In this document: piece by piece, positions 47,585 to 58,239 of the stretch
Layout of the letters: each line of letters opens with the position of its first letter
Numbering within the stretch: position 1 is the first letter of the stretch
Source of the DNA: Fennellomyces sp. T-0311
Taxonomy: Eukaryota; Mucoromycota; Mucoromycetes; Mucorales; Lichtheimiaceae
DNA: 64,000 nucleotides
Reading direction: 5' to 3'
Assembly: GCA_025266875.1 (NCBI GenBank)
Contig: JALLLT010000027.1
Location: 248,001 to 312,000 of the forward strand
The notes under the pieces: model-generated
The model's database searches: none
Told to the model about the DNA's origin: nothing
What the model saw: the letters and a program-made list of their open reading frames with translations, nothing else
Translations under genes and position numbers: made by a program

Positions 47585-48278
47585 TTAATGCTTTTTGGCA
47601 AATGCTCGGATCTCCTTGGCAATGCTCTCCAACTCGAGCTGATCCTCCTTTTCCAACGTGATCTTGGGCTCTTCCTCCACCACCTTGGTCTTGACCTTCT
47701 TTTGCTTCTGCACTCCTGTCAATCTAGCCGTCATGTCCGTCTCCCTCTTTCTCTTTTTGGGCTTATCCTCTGTCGTCGTCATCGTCGTCGTCGTCTTCTC
47801 GGCTTCATCTTGCTCGTCTTTCCGTGGCAACGGCTTCTCGCTCACGTCCGACCATGTGGCTCCAACACCCTTCTCGATCACACGTTTGACTCGGTTCTGA
47901 TCCTATGTGCAACCGTGGTTCAGCAAGACTGCAGCCTTTGAGCTGCTTTCTTTTGTATACCTTTTCTTTCAGGCTCGGGTATCCTCGGAACTGCTCGATG
48001 GGTAGTTTTGCTACAAGTTCAGGCACTTTGTGTTTCCGCGTGTTTAGCATGCAAAGATCAGGCCTGGATCCGTCGCGATCAAAGGAATCGTTACCTTTCC
48101 AACACCTAAAATGGTACCAGCTGTGTTTGGCTGATTTCTTCTTTTCCGATTTGCTTTTCCGGAAGATCTCGCCCGCCCGCAAGGCATGCCGTGGAATCAC
48201 CTTGTTGCAGGCAACACAGTTGGCCTTGTTCAAGACGGCATATTCAATGCAATAAGTCGTGATTCCCTCGTCGCCCAT
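47585..48278 (-). CDS. PARP-type zinc finger protein without a PARP catalytic domain
   Basis: Two exons, 48278-47961 and 47902-47585; 211 aa. The N-terminal domain has the zf-PARP pattern: a short beta segment (TTYCIEYAVLNKANC), CVACNKVIPRHALRAGEIF, and WYHFRCWK, giving Cys-x2-Cys and His-x2-Cys ligands. The C-terminal half is Lys/Glu/Thr-rich (KPKKRKRETDM, KQKKVKTKVVEEEP) and likely nuclear. zf-PARP domains recognise DNA nicks and ends in PARP1 and DNA ligase III. Here the domain stands alone in a small protein, so a DNA-end-binding or chromatin role is inferred only. Confidence 0.88.
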
Positions 48279-48357
48279 GTTGTATTTGACAAAAAGGCAA
48301 AATTTTAAGTTGCCGTTTGAATTACACGCTCCTCTTTTTTGACTTTGTGCCACACAT
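48279..48357. promoter_or_regulatory. 79-bp divergent promoter, zf-PARP gene / BIR1
   Basis: Only 79 bp separate the start codons of the zf-PARP gene (minus) and BIR1 (plus), so both 5' UTRs and any promoter elements must lie within or overlap the opposite coding region. A TTTTTT tract and AATTTTAAG are visible; no TATA box is clear. Confidence 0.6.
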
Positions 48358-50003
48358 ATGAATATATTCAACAATCGATTGCAGTCCTTCCACAACAACC
48401 AACGCAAATGGCCACACCAAGGACGTGTGTCGGCCGAAACAGTAAAGATTACCTTTCACCACTTGCCAATGCTTACATAATAACCATTGCCATTCGAAAT
48501 CTTAGCTGGCCAAAAGTGGTTTCTATTTCACACCTGCCCCTTCACGGAACGATACGGTGCAATGCTTTTTATGCGATGCACGACTGGATCGATGGCGAAA
48601 CGACGACGCCAACGAACGTCACCGACGCATGGCACCCGATTGTCCTTGGGTTATTTTATCGTTTCCTGATCCGCAGCGCGCCCTTCCAGTAACAGCCAAC
48701 GTAAAATCCACACGCCTTTCTTCAGCGCGCGTGCGAACGTTTAAAAAGAACACCCATTGGCCACCCAAGTCCATTGCACGACAACAACTGCCCACCGCGA
48801 AAAAAGTACGCCCCGCTTGCTCTCCTTGTGATCCATACGTTCTTCTAATTATGCAATGTAGCTCGCGGATTCAGGGTTCTATTATGCGCCCACTGCAGAC
48901 TGCGTTGATCGCGTTGCCTGCGCCTATTGTCTCGCCACCGTCACAGATATGGACCGAACAACCGATTTACTGTAACGTTGGATAGTGAATTGTGTACTGT
49001 GTGTGTATGTGTGCAACGAATTGACATGTAAATCTAGGGCGCAGCACGATCCGTCATGCATATTCTTTGTATGTTTTAATTGACACCACGATTTGTTACG
49101 CTCACCGTATTCTCGTAGTCAAAGGCAGATAATCAGGGTCCAGTAACCAGGTTACGCGCTGCAAAAACATCGTCATCACCGGAACTACCAAAGAAAAAGA
49201 CATCGCTGCCGCCCGACAAAGCTTCATTGGACGACAGTATATGGGATATCGGCAAAGCCTTTGCGCAAAAAGACCGTGTTCGTCTAACCTATTCGAAAAA
49301 GGCGCACCGGGACACCAGTGCACCGATTCTACCGAAATACCTGACGGACCCTCTCAGCCATCCAACGCCGCCGCCGCCAGCAGCAGCAAAACGAAAGCTC
49401 GACAAGGGCAAGGAACGAGCAACCGCTGACAATGGAAAGGGACGCGTATCAGAGGAGCGCGCGTCAGTAAAGGAACGAATGGATAAGGGTAAACAAAGAG
49501 CCGAGAAACCAGCACCACCGAGCAGCACCATACCACAGGACATGACAACGTCGTCCACACCGCTACGAGGATCACCTTTCATGATGAACGATGACAACGA
49601 CCTAGAATCCCTCACCCTGTCACCCATCCGTCCTGCGGGCAGTTTCCGTCCTCCTGCCTTACAGGGAATCATGCAGAGCACACCGAATACCCAAGTAACA
49701 CGTACGAAGCGTAGTGTTGTTTCGGATGACGAAGACCCGAGGAAACGACTCAAACCGTTTTCGCCTCCTCGTTCGCCGACTCGACCCTCCTCCTTATTCA
49801 ATCGCAGCAGTCTGTGGATACCCGAGGATGAAATAGAGGATGATCCGACATTGACGGAAGCGCAGTTGGATATGACGGTGGAAGACTACATCCATTCACT
49901 TGTCACTAAAGAAATTCAAAACATTCAATCCACCAGCGAAGGATGGATTCAACAGATGCGTGCCAAGGTGGACCAGATACGACAAACCATCGCTACCGAT
50001 TGA
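48358..50003 (+). CDS. BIR1: Bir1/survivin-like protein with two BIR domains
   Basis: Five exons: 48358-48441, 48506-48805, 48862-48971, 49038-49068, 49119-50003; 469 aa, all phases consistent. BIR1 (about 7-75) reads RLQSFHNNQRKWPHQGR, AETLAKSGFYFTP, CFLCDARLDRWRNDDANERH, with C, C, H, C zinc ligands. BIR2 (about 95-175) reads RVRTFKKNTHWPP, LADSGFYYAPTADCVDRVAC, AYCLATV and AQHDPSCIFF; it keeps the zinc ligands but has lost the conserved Trp. A long disordered Lys/Pro/Ser region with SP sites follows, then a C-terminal helix (DMTVEDYIHSLVTKEIQNI) as expected for binding INCENP/borealin partners. Fungal Bir1 is part of the chromosomal passenger complex with Aurora kinase. Confidence 0.92.
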
Positions 50004-51169
50004 TCCAGTTGATTTCAAAGAGCATTCCCCCAAGGACTGTAGTAGCTTACTGTTGTACAGCATGAATTCCCTCTGTACAGACATTTCTTTGCACTTGCAT
50101 GCGTCGTTTGCAGTATATTAAAATAGTATCCGACTGCCGCGTATTTATCCGCCCATTGCGAATTCTAGACGTGACACACGGTGTGCAGATATATGCAAAA
50201 CAAAAAGACTTGGTTGCACTCCCTAACAAGGAGCCTGTTGTCTTTGTGGTTATTTAAAGCATTTTGCTGTTGTTGCCGCAGTGTGTGCATGGAACTTTCC
50301 AATCATATATCTTGTTATCAATAGGGCAGAGTGCCCTGGTGCTCCATCAACTGTCCAACTTGTTGAAACGTGGTCTTTCATATCACTTTGGAGTGGCCTG
50401 GTTACTAACTCCATATAATAGTTTGTTGTCAAGAAGACGCCGTTGTGTTTGGAAACATACCAGCTTGGTCGGATGCGTACATGTTGAATAAAAGAGCTTC
50501 CATGACTATACGTCAATATGCAAACGTCTTTTGAAAGGGTGCAAAAGACAGCCGGTCGGATCTCACTAGTCATTGATGCTCAGTGAGCTGTTGTTGCACA
50601 CCAAATTCATGTACTGTGTTGTTGCTCATGTTGTACCGTATAGCTACTGCCCTGGCCCAAATACTGCAATAGTATACGAAGTGTATACTGGTGTTAATAC
50701 CTTCGTGCCACACGTTGTTCATATCACTAGCCACTGTTGCAGCCACACACACCATCGTTATCAAGCTTTTTTTATCGAATTATCTGTGGCCCATTCAGTT
50801 TATGGATGCCATCAGTCCAATGACCGATATGAATGTTACTTCAGCATGTAGTGTCCATGGTGATAGCATGATATTTTATTTTTATGGCCATGTCATGGCA
50901 GTATGGCAGGTAAATGAATATGAAATTCGCGAATTCCGAGCTGGGTTCGGGTATTGCGACGACGACATCAGCGTAAAAACCGCGTTGAGTAGCTTCTTGA
51001 ACAATTTGAACAGCCTCGCAACGTAATTGTTCTATTTTCTCATGTTCTTTTTAATTTAATCAACCTCTCGAACGCTTTTTACTGATTTTTCAAGTTTATT
51101 TGGTTTTCTTTATTCTCTCTCTCTTTTTTTTGCTAGCCTTGATCCATTGACACAAACTTCGAGATTCAA
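50004..51169. other. Spacer between BIR1 and CTK1
   Basis: I see no supported gene. Overlapping plus-strand frames at 50573-50851 and 50691-51026 (92 and 111 codons) have no recognisable features. A pyrimidine-rich leader precedes the kinase start. Confidence 0.5.
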
Positions 51170-53551
51170 ATGGAGACTAGCGGAACAGACGTCGATCGAG
51201 TCAAAAGCAACGAAGCATCGCATTCACAAACGGGCGATGGGGCAGAAACACGGGAATCCGGGCACAATTCGCACCACCATTCTTCTGGAAGCAAGTCTGG
51301 AGAAAAGCGATCAAGAGAAGAATACAACTACGATCAACGAAGCAGTAGTCGCCATCGTTATAGGGATGAAAAGCGGAGGAATTATGGCGACGACGGATAC
51401 AAAAGCCACCATTCGTCTCGACACGAGTCATCGCGCCATGACTATGAACGATCGTCGCGTCGACGGTCATCCCATTCGAGACGATCGAGCAGAGAAAGAA
51501 AAACAAGCAAGGACCGGTATGATCATCATAGTAGACGGTCCTACAAGCATGATCATGATAGCAAAAAGTCGTCGTCCACGACAGAGAATGGGAATGGCGA
51601 AACGACGGCGACCGATGATGCAGCTTTACCCACAGCTCCGGCAGCGTTTTATCAACAACAACAACAGCAACAACAGCCGCAACAAACGGCAGCTCAGCAA
51701 TGGAATTACTATGGGAAACCAGAGGATCAGCAGTGGACAGCGCAGCAGTGGAATGATTATCATTCATCCCAACACGCATACCAAGATTATCATTACTACT
51801 ACAGGCATGATCCAGCTTCCGCTGCTTATTATCAACAATACTATCATCAGCAGAATGCCGGTTACTATGCTCCTCGCACTCCCCACCAACCTACAACGGC
51901 TCCGCCGCCGCCTCCACCTCCGCCTCCACCACCACCAGCCCAACCTGCGCCAAATGTCCCCGAGCAACCGCCGCGACCATGGCAACAGCAAACATATCCC
52001 GATGCATTAAAGATCCCCGACAATGGTCGATCACGCGGTGTCAACAGTCCTCAACAGTTGGTTGCTTCTCCTGAACGCATCGAAAGCAAGGATCGTCGGC
52101 TGCCCCAGCTTCTTAGTCCGACGCATATTGGTGGTGTGCCTGACTCGGTCCTGGATGATGTCGGGTATCCTTCACGGACAGAGGATGATCCATCCACGCT
52201 GTTTGAAAAGATCGGTCAAGTGGGTGAAGGAAACTATGGGTAAGCATTGATATTATGCAAAAAAAAGGAGGATGAGCCTTACTGACTTGCAATCTAGCAA
52301 AGTGTACAAGGCAAAGAATTGCAAAACTGGAAATTTGATGGCATTGAAACGTATACGCATGAAGAATGATAAAGATGGTGTAAGTATGCGGCATACATCT
52401 TTTGGTGATAAACACATATTGACGATCCGTAGTTCCCAATAACTGCAATGCGGGAGATCAAGCTCTTGCAACGGCTCAAGCATGAGAGGATAGTCGAGTT
52501 ACAACAGATCATGGTCGCTCGAGGTAGTTTCTAAAAAAGATAACAAACGTAGACGATACTGAAAGATATTTTGTATTAGGATCGGTGTATATGGTCATGG
52601 AATATATGGATCACGACTTATCGGGCATACTAAGTCATCCCAATTTCACATTCGAACCATCGCATGCAAAGTTCCTTGTACGGCAAATGCTCGAAGGACT
52701 GAAATATCTGCATCAAATGGGTATTCTGCATCGAGATATCAAAGGTTCAAACTTGCTGGTCAACAACAAGGGTGAACTGAAGATTGCCGATTTCGGACTT
52801 GCCCGAGCATTCCAAAAGAATACATCCAATGATTATACCAACCGTGTGATTACATTATGGTATCGTCCTCCTGAATTGCTTCTAGGAGCCACGGCCTATG
52901 GTCCTGCTGTCGATATCTGGAGTGTGGGGTAAAAGATAAAACAAACATTCATAACAACTGGTTAAGTACTAACCAGAAAAGTTGATTTAGATGTATCATG
53001 ATTGAATTTTTCGCACGGAAACCCGCATTCAATGGCGTGGATGAAATTTCACAATTGGACCTGATATACCGTACAATGGGCACACCCACTTTGGAAACAT
53101 GGCCAACCATTAACCAACTTCCTTGGTATGAATTGGTTCGACCCAAGGAACAATACCCAAACAGATTCAAGGAGATTTACGAAAGGTATTTTTTCTACCA
53201 TGCCAATTTGACACTCGTATTAAACATTTTTGGTAGCATGCTTTCGCCTGGTGCTTTGGCATTGCTTGAGGCCATGCTATCGATGGATCCGAAGAAAAGA
53301 CCTACGGCGACAGAAGCGTTAGAGTTCGATTATTTCACCAAGGAAGAGCCAGAGGCAGTGGCTCCGGAAAAGTAAGTGGATGAGAATGTTTGAATGACCA
53401 AAATAATTGATTGGACCTGTCTCTTTGAAGTTTGTTGGATATCCATGGTGACTGGCACGAGTTTGAATCAAAACAACGGAAGCGAGCAACAAAACAACAT
53501 AGTGTGCCTGAAGTCCCTAATGCAACCTCCCGGCCTGCAAGGAAAGCATAA
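51170..53551 (+). CDS. CTK1: RNA polymerase II CTD kinase Ctk1/Lsk1/CDK12-like
   Basis: Seven exons: 51170-52239, 52298-52379, 52433-52523, 52580-52928, 52991-53185, 53237-53371, 53431-53551; 680 aa. The N-terminal 330 residues are disordered: RS/RH-rich, then Gln-rich, then a proline run. The kinase domain has GQVGEGNYGKVYKAK, MALKRIRMKNDKDGFPITAM with a PITAxR helix, HRDIKGSNLL, DFGLARAF, and TLWYRPPELLLG. The C-terminal DIHGDWHEFESKQRKR motif is typical of Ctk1/CDK12. The enzyme phosphorylates Ser2 of the polymerase II tail during elongation with cyclin Ctk2. The intron at 53186-53236 is 51 bp and free of in-frame stops, so retention would insert 17 residues. Confidence 0.93.
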
Positions 53552-53764
53552 AAAAGTCTGTAGAGCTGTATAGCGATAATAAAATGCTTTTCTTTTCCTG
53601 TGCGCGAGTACATATTATATTGCCTATTGACTAATGTTGTATAGCCACGCATGTTTAACCACTACTGCTGTCGTTTTTCTTTATAAACAGTCGTGCATCT
53701 CGAACCTTTCCAAAGCTGAAAGTGTATCGATCCAAACACATAGCTAGTGGTCATTCTGCGGCGT

Positions 53765-55244
53765 TCATATTTGTCGCTTTGGCAATGCTCTAAATGGATC
53801 ATACAAAATAACTCTGTATGTGGAACCGCCGCCTACTTTTCTTACAACAGGACAGAGGAAATCGTACGCATCGCCAATATTATATTGGAAGATGCCATTG
53901 AGTTTGCGACACTGAAAAACTACAGCTAGCGCAAAGTATTCGTCGCACTCTTCAGTAAAAAAAAGTGGAAGAACACCTGCACCGTATAAATCGTCGCCAA
54001 ATGGTTTATAGTAGTGAGTGGCATAACAGTGTGTTGTTCGCACCGTACCCCAATGGGAATAGTTCAGCGCAGCCAAAAGGTCAAAGCCAAAGCCTGGACT
54101 TTTCTGAAATATCTGTGCCCTGCTTTCCGTCCTCGTTCCTGGTCGTGAAATACGCGATAAATCGGTGTACTTGATGGGCTGTATCGCTATACATCCTTTG
54201 CATTTTATATGTAAGCGCATATCGACCAGAATGCAATGTTCATCATTTCTGCCCACCGCTAATTCAGTCATTAGATATGTGGGAGTGGAATTCTACAGCG
54301 CCGATCCAGGAAGGAAGATCATGGTCGTGTACTGAAACCGATCGAGTACTAGATCGAAAGCTGACCCAAAGAACATGACAGATAGGTTGCGATTGACCCA
54401 CAGTTGATAAACAATAGTTCACTGCTGTTGTTGGTATGCCAATCTTGTGGCTGATGTCGATAGATATCATATTGTGAAAAATGTTCACTAGGAAATAACA
54501 TCTTGTCGTGTTCCTTCGAGGTTGTTCGGAAATGAGCATGACTGAGCGCTTGATTTGCGCTCTTTATTGTCTTGCTGTTGAATTCGAGCGTGCTTTTTGC
54601 CAAAATATCGTCTTCAACGGTTGTATCTCGCTTGTGTCTCGCAAGGAACCGAAAATACGTGTTCTTCCAAAGACCACAATCTGAGTTGACATCATCACCT
54701 CTTCCAGTGTCTAGGAACGGTTAAATCATGAAGAATTGACTATTTGATTAGCTCCGATGCTTTTGGTTTTCAGCGCATTTCATCAACTAATTCTCCCGCT
54801 CGAAATCTTTGGGATCGCCAATGTTGACTTCAGGGACCAAAGCAATAGTAAACCGTGAATTACTATCGATGCGATGCATTTGTTTGATTTTACATCGCTT
54901 CTCTTCCTTATGTGTTTGATCGATACAGATTTTGCCGTACCATAGATAGTCAATATCAAAATCCCAGCATATTTGTTGCAGGATGCCATCGTAGGTCACT
55001 CGATCGGTGATCGAGCCTTCTTGATCTGTGAGCTTATGATGGACATCCTCTTTCAGATTGTACTTACCGCTTTCCACTTTTGAGTATTTCTCCAGATTAT
55101 TCCCAGCAGTACGACAAGGTGCGGTAGCTTCTCTGCTGGTTTCGTAGCCGGGAACTTTTTTTTTGCCAATCCAATATCGAGATAAGCCGCGTAGGTCTGT
55201 ATTACTGTTGCTTCAGGTGTATTCGTTATAGTTGGGATCGGCAA
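53765..55244 (-). pseudogene. Decayed HET-domain gene, paralogue of the neighbouring gene
   Basis: Pieces of a HET protein lie in order in at least three frames. At 55077-54787 a segment (ICWDFDIDYLWYGKICIDQT, then ALVPEVNIGDP) matches ICLDFDIKYIWYDRMCIDQS and ALVPELTYTGE of the intact gene. At 54603-54349 TTSKEHDK and IYRHQP match SSKAHDQ and FNYHQP. At 54539-54264 LPSWIGA matches LPSWTGI. A C-terminal piece extends to 53765. Frame changes and stops between pieces show that it is not expressed as one protein. Confidence 0.7.
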
Positions 55245-55907
55245 TTCGTTGCGGCGTGATGCTCTCGGTATACATTTTTCATTGTTAATGGCTTTTTATT
55301 TGGCTTGGCTGTACAATACAACGTTTGAACTACTTGCTGTGGTTATTACAAGTGTGATAACAAGAACAATTGCACATTTGTCTTTGGATTACGCAGACAA
55401 CTCGTGCTTCTCGGTGACCCAAGATGCTCTTGTAAAGTGTTACAGTGTAACGCAATTACAACCAAGCCTCAAACTTTGTAAGTCTCAACCTGGTCATAAA
55501 TATCCAGTACCTGGTCTAGCTGAAAAGTTTTGAAGGTATTAGACATGTTTCTACAGATATATGGTCTCTTTCTTGTAGTACGGGTAGTTTGAGAAACATA
55601 GGTATAATGTACAGATGCCATGCCTGAAAAAACCTAGAAGACGAAAAAAAAGGCAGGGTGGAGTAGAGTTGTAGGGCATAGAAAGAACTAATATGGGCAT
55701 AATGCCCAAATGAAAAGGCTATTGAATACCCTGCATCCTATACTAGTTCGTGCGGTTTGCTGGGTGATTGTGCGGCTTGCAATGCTTCTTCCGGTGCCAG
55801 TTCGCCGTCCAATACCTGAACTACGTAGTCATACCATGGGTCTAGATAGTCAAAGGGCTGACCGTGAGCATTTCAAGAGCTCAAGCAACGAATCATATCT
55901 TACTTTA
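55245..55907. other. Spacer between the two HET copies
   Basis: I see no supported gene. Two plus-strand frames (55249-55533, 55710-55979) show no features. Confidence 0.45.
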
Positions 55908-57574
55908 TTAGTAAACATCAAAACTTCGTTCAGCTTGTATTACGGATGTCAAGTCAAGGTTACGAGAAATTACGCATAAGCCAATAGATTTGTAGTGATT
56001 CTGGTCTTTTTTGATAACTGGATAAATCCTAAAATAAGACCTGGGTGCAATCCTCGTCATATAGTTATACTCCAGGCCACTAAGAATGATGCATTCGGAA
56101 GAGCTTTCAGTTAATGACAGAAATCCACCGACGTGGGTCGGATCCACGAGCGTGTTAACCGCGACTTGGTTTTCGTCTTTCACGGCCAAGATGTGGGTCG
56201 CTTTTATCCCAGTAAGTAGGGCACCGTTATTGTAAATCTGCGGCTCGTTTACAGTGGGAGCAAAAATCAGTTCCTGGGTTTGGCGTTTGCCGATGGGCAA
56301 TCTGGTTGCCAAGATAAATTCGGGCCTATCGCCTTGGGTATACTGATCTCGGTCGTTGAACAGTGTTCCAAAAGATACGACTGAGTCATTTTCTTCTTTT
56401 ATACAAGCCGGAATGGATTGGGATGTCAAGTGCATACATTTTTCAGTGATGGTATAGTGAAACGACGCCTGAGCATGTTCATAATAAAAGTCGACCTGAG
56501 GCACATGGGCGCCATTTATTCCTGTCCACGATGGCAATGTACTGGCGACATTTCGTCTGGTTTTCGATAGCTCGTCGTCGGCGTCTGTGTCGATAGGAGT
56601 GCCAAATGCCAGTATGGAGTGATCGTTCTGCGCCAAGAGACGATAAAATTTTAAAGCTAGATCACATACAGGTTGATGATAATTAAAGTCGATGTCGTCC
56701 TTGTATTCTGGAAATATGTTGGCAAGCGCAAACACCTGGTCATGTGCTTTACTGCTGGTCCGGATCCTTGCATACCACAATACCGTACAAGCTCTCCACT
56801 GTTTTTTCTTGATGTCCACAATAGCGTCAATAAAGGCCTGGCCTTTTCCACTGCCAAGTGGAATAACTTCGCTTGAGCAGAGATGTACATTACGACCGAC
56901 GAAAACAATATTTCTGGACATATATGTCTCCTCAAGCGTCCACATACGCTTGCTCCATTGGCTTTCTGATAAGACATCGATGTTTGTAAAGGGAAAATGA
57001 TGACGACATTCACCGGTGTATGTTAGCTCAGGTACAAGCGCCACAGTACAAAAAGCACTTTTGTAAATAAGATGCATCTTGCGGATTTCGTGTAACTTGG
57101 CTTCCTCGCTACTTTGGTCGATGCACATTCGATCGTACCAGATGTACTTGATATCAAAGTCAAGGCATATCTTCCGAATTAGACCTTCAAACGTAACGAA
57201 TCGAGCACTCTTGTTTTTTGCATCAGATGTCTCCACATCTGAATAATAGTCACTCATTGAGAGCGTAGACAGCTTATGCGTGATTATTCGGTGTTTGCCT
57301 TGATCGATTCGTTCGTAATCGTCATCACCCTTGCAAATTATATCGCCAGATTGATTCCAAGAATATGATAGGGCCCAATAGTGATCGTTGACGGCTAGCC
57401 CTGAGACGACCTGCATGTCGGATACGCGAACAAGCCAAGTGGGTTTGAATCCGGAAACTACGTACTGCTCTGTTAGTTATTCTATGTATTGTCTACCAGA
57501 GGCATGGTTTTTGAAGTCGGATGTTGTAATGGTCGATCAAAAAAAGCTGGTGCTTTGTCCCAAGAATTTGACAT
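55908..57574 (-). CDS. HET (heterokaryon incompatibility) domain protein
   Basis: Two exons, 57574-57497 and 57464-55908; 544 aa. The second exon opens YVVSGFKPTWLVRVSDMQVV, then the HET motifs YWALSYSWNQSGD, IKYIWYDRMCIDQSSEEAKL, HLIYKSAFCTVALVPEL and SQWSKRMWTLEETYMSRNI. The C-terminal half has no domain I recognise (about 300-544). Exon 1 is short and less certain; it was chosen for phase and because it gives a start before the conserved TWLVRVSD. In ascomycetes HET proteins trigger cell death when genetically different hyphae fuse; their role in early-diverging fungi is not known to me. A decayed copy lies downstream and a pair of membrane-protein genes upstream. Confidence 0.82.
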
Positions 57575-58239
57575 GTCATCAATCCCAGTCCTCACTGGAA
57601 GGAGGACTCAACCAGCGCAATCACATTCGAAAAAGCGTCAAATTTTTAGGCAAAGCACCGTCTTTTACAACAACCATTATATAATATACCTAACTGACAC
57701 CCTACATACATACCTTTTAAAGATGTAGGTTTAATATCAATGCCACATAACTTGTCTGTGTGTCCATCTGTCGCGGTTATTCTGCGTTGATTTCTGGCCT
57801 CGTACACTATATACATTCTACGTGCTCTGACTGGGTCACGTGAAACGGGCACTTTAAATAAGGATGAGCGATAATTATTAAGGTAGTAGAATTTGGTGCA
57901 ACTAAGCAGAAAGAAAAGGAAGAAGCAAAAACCAGACAAGTGTCATTACGAACTGTGAAACTCGCAAGCAGCTAAGCCCAAGATCCGCATGGTTAGATAA
58001 AAGTGCGCCATGCAAGAACCGAAATGTAACGTTAGACAAGATGATGACGACGTTAAAGTTTGTGTGTTACAGTCTTGGCTTAGTTTTGTGGAAACCCTTT
58101 ATAAAGTGACAATTTATGAAAAAGGTATATGCGGCGCACGCATACTGCAAAATTTTAGGTATTTACATAAACAATGGAAAACACCAAGCTCCCTCGCGCA
58201 TATTAATTTTTCGCGAACCTCGTTTTAGGAACTGCATCA
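57575..58239. other. Spacer between the HET gene and the membrane-protein pair
   Basis: No supported gene. It holds a 23-bp element (58021-58043, GAAATGTAACGTTAGACAAG and three more bases) that recurs upstream of the second membrane-protein gene. A 72-codon plus frame at 58010-58228 could be an upstream exon, but its counterpart before the second gene is not in the same frame. Confidence 0.45.
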
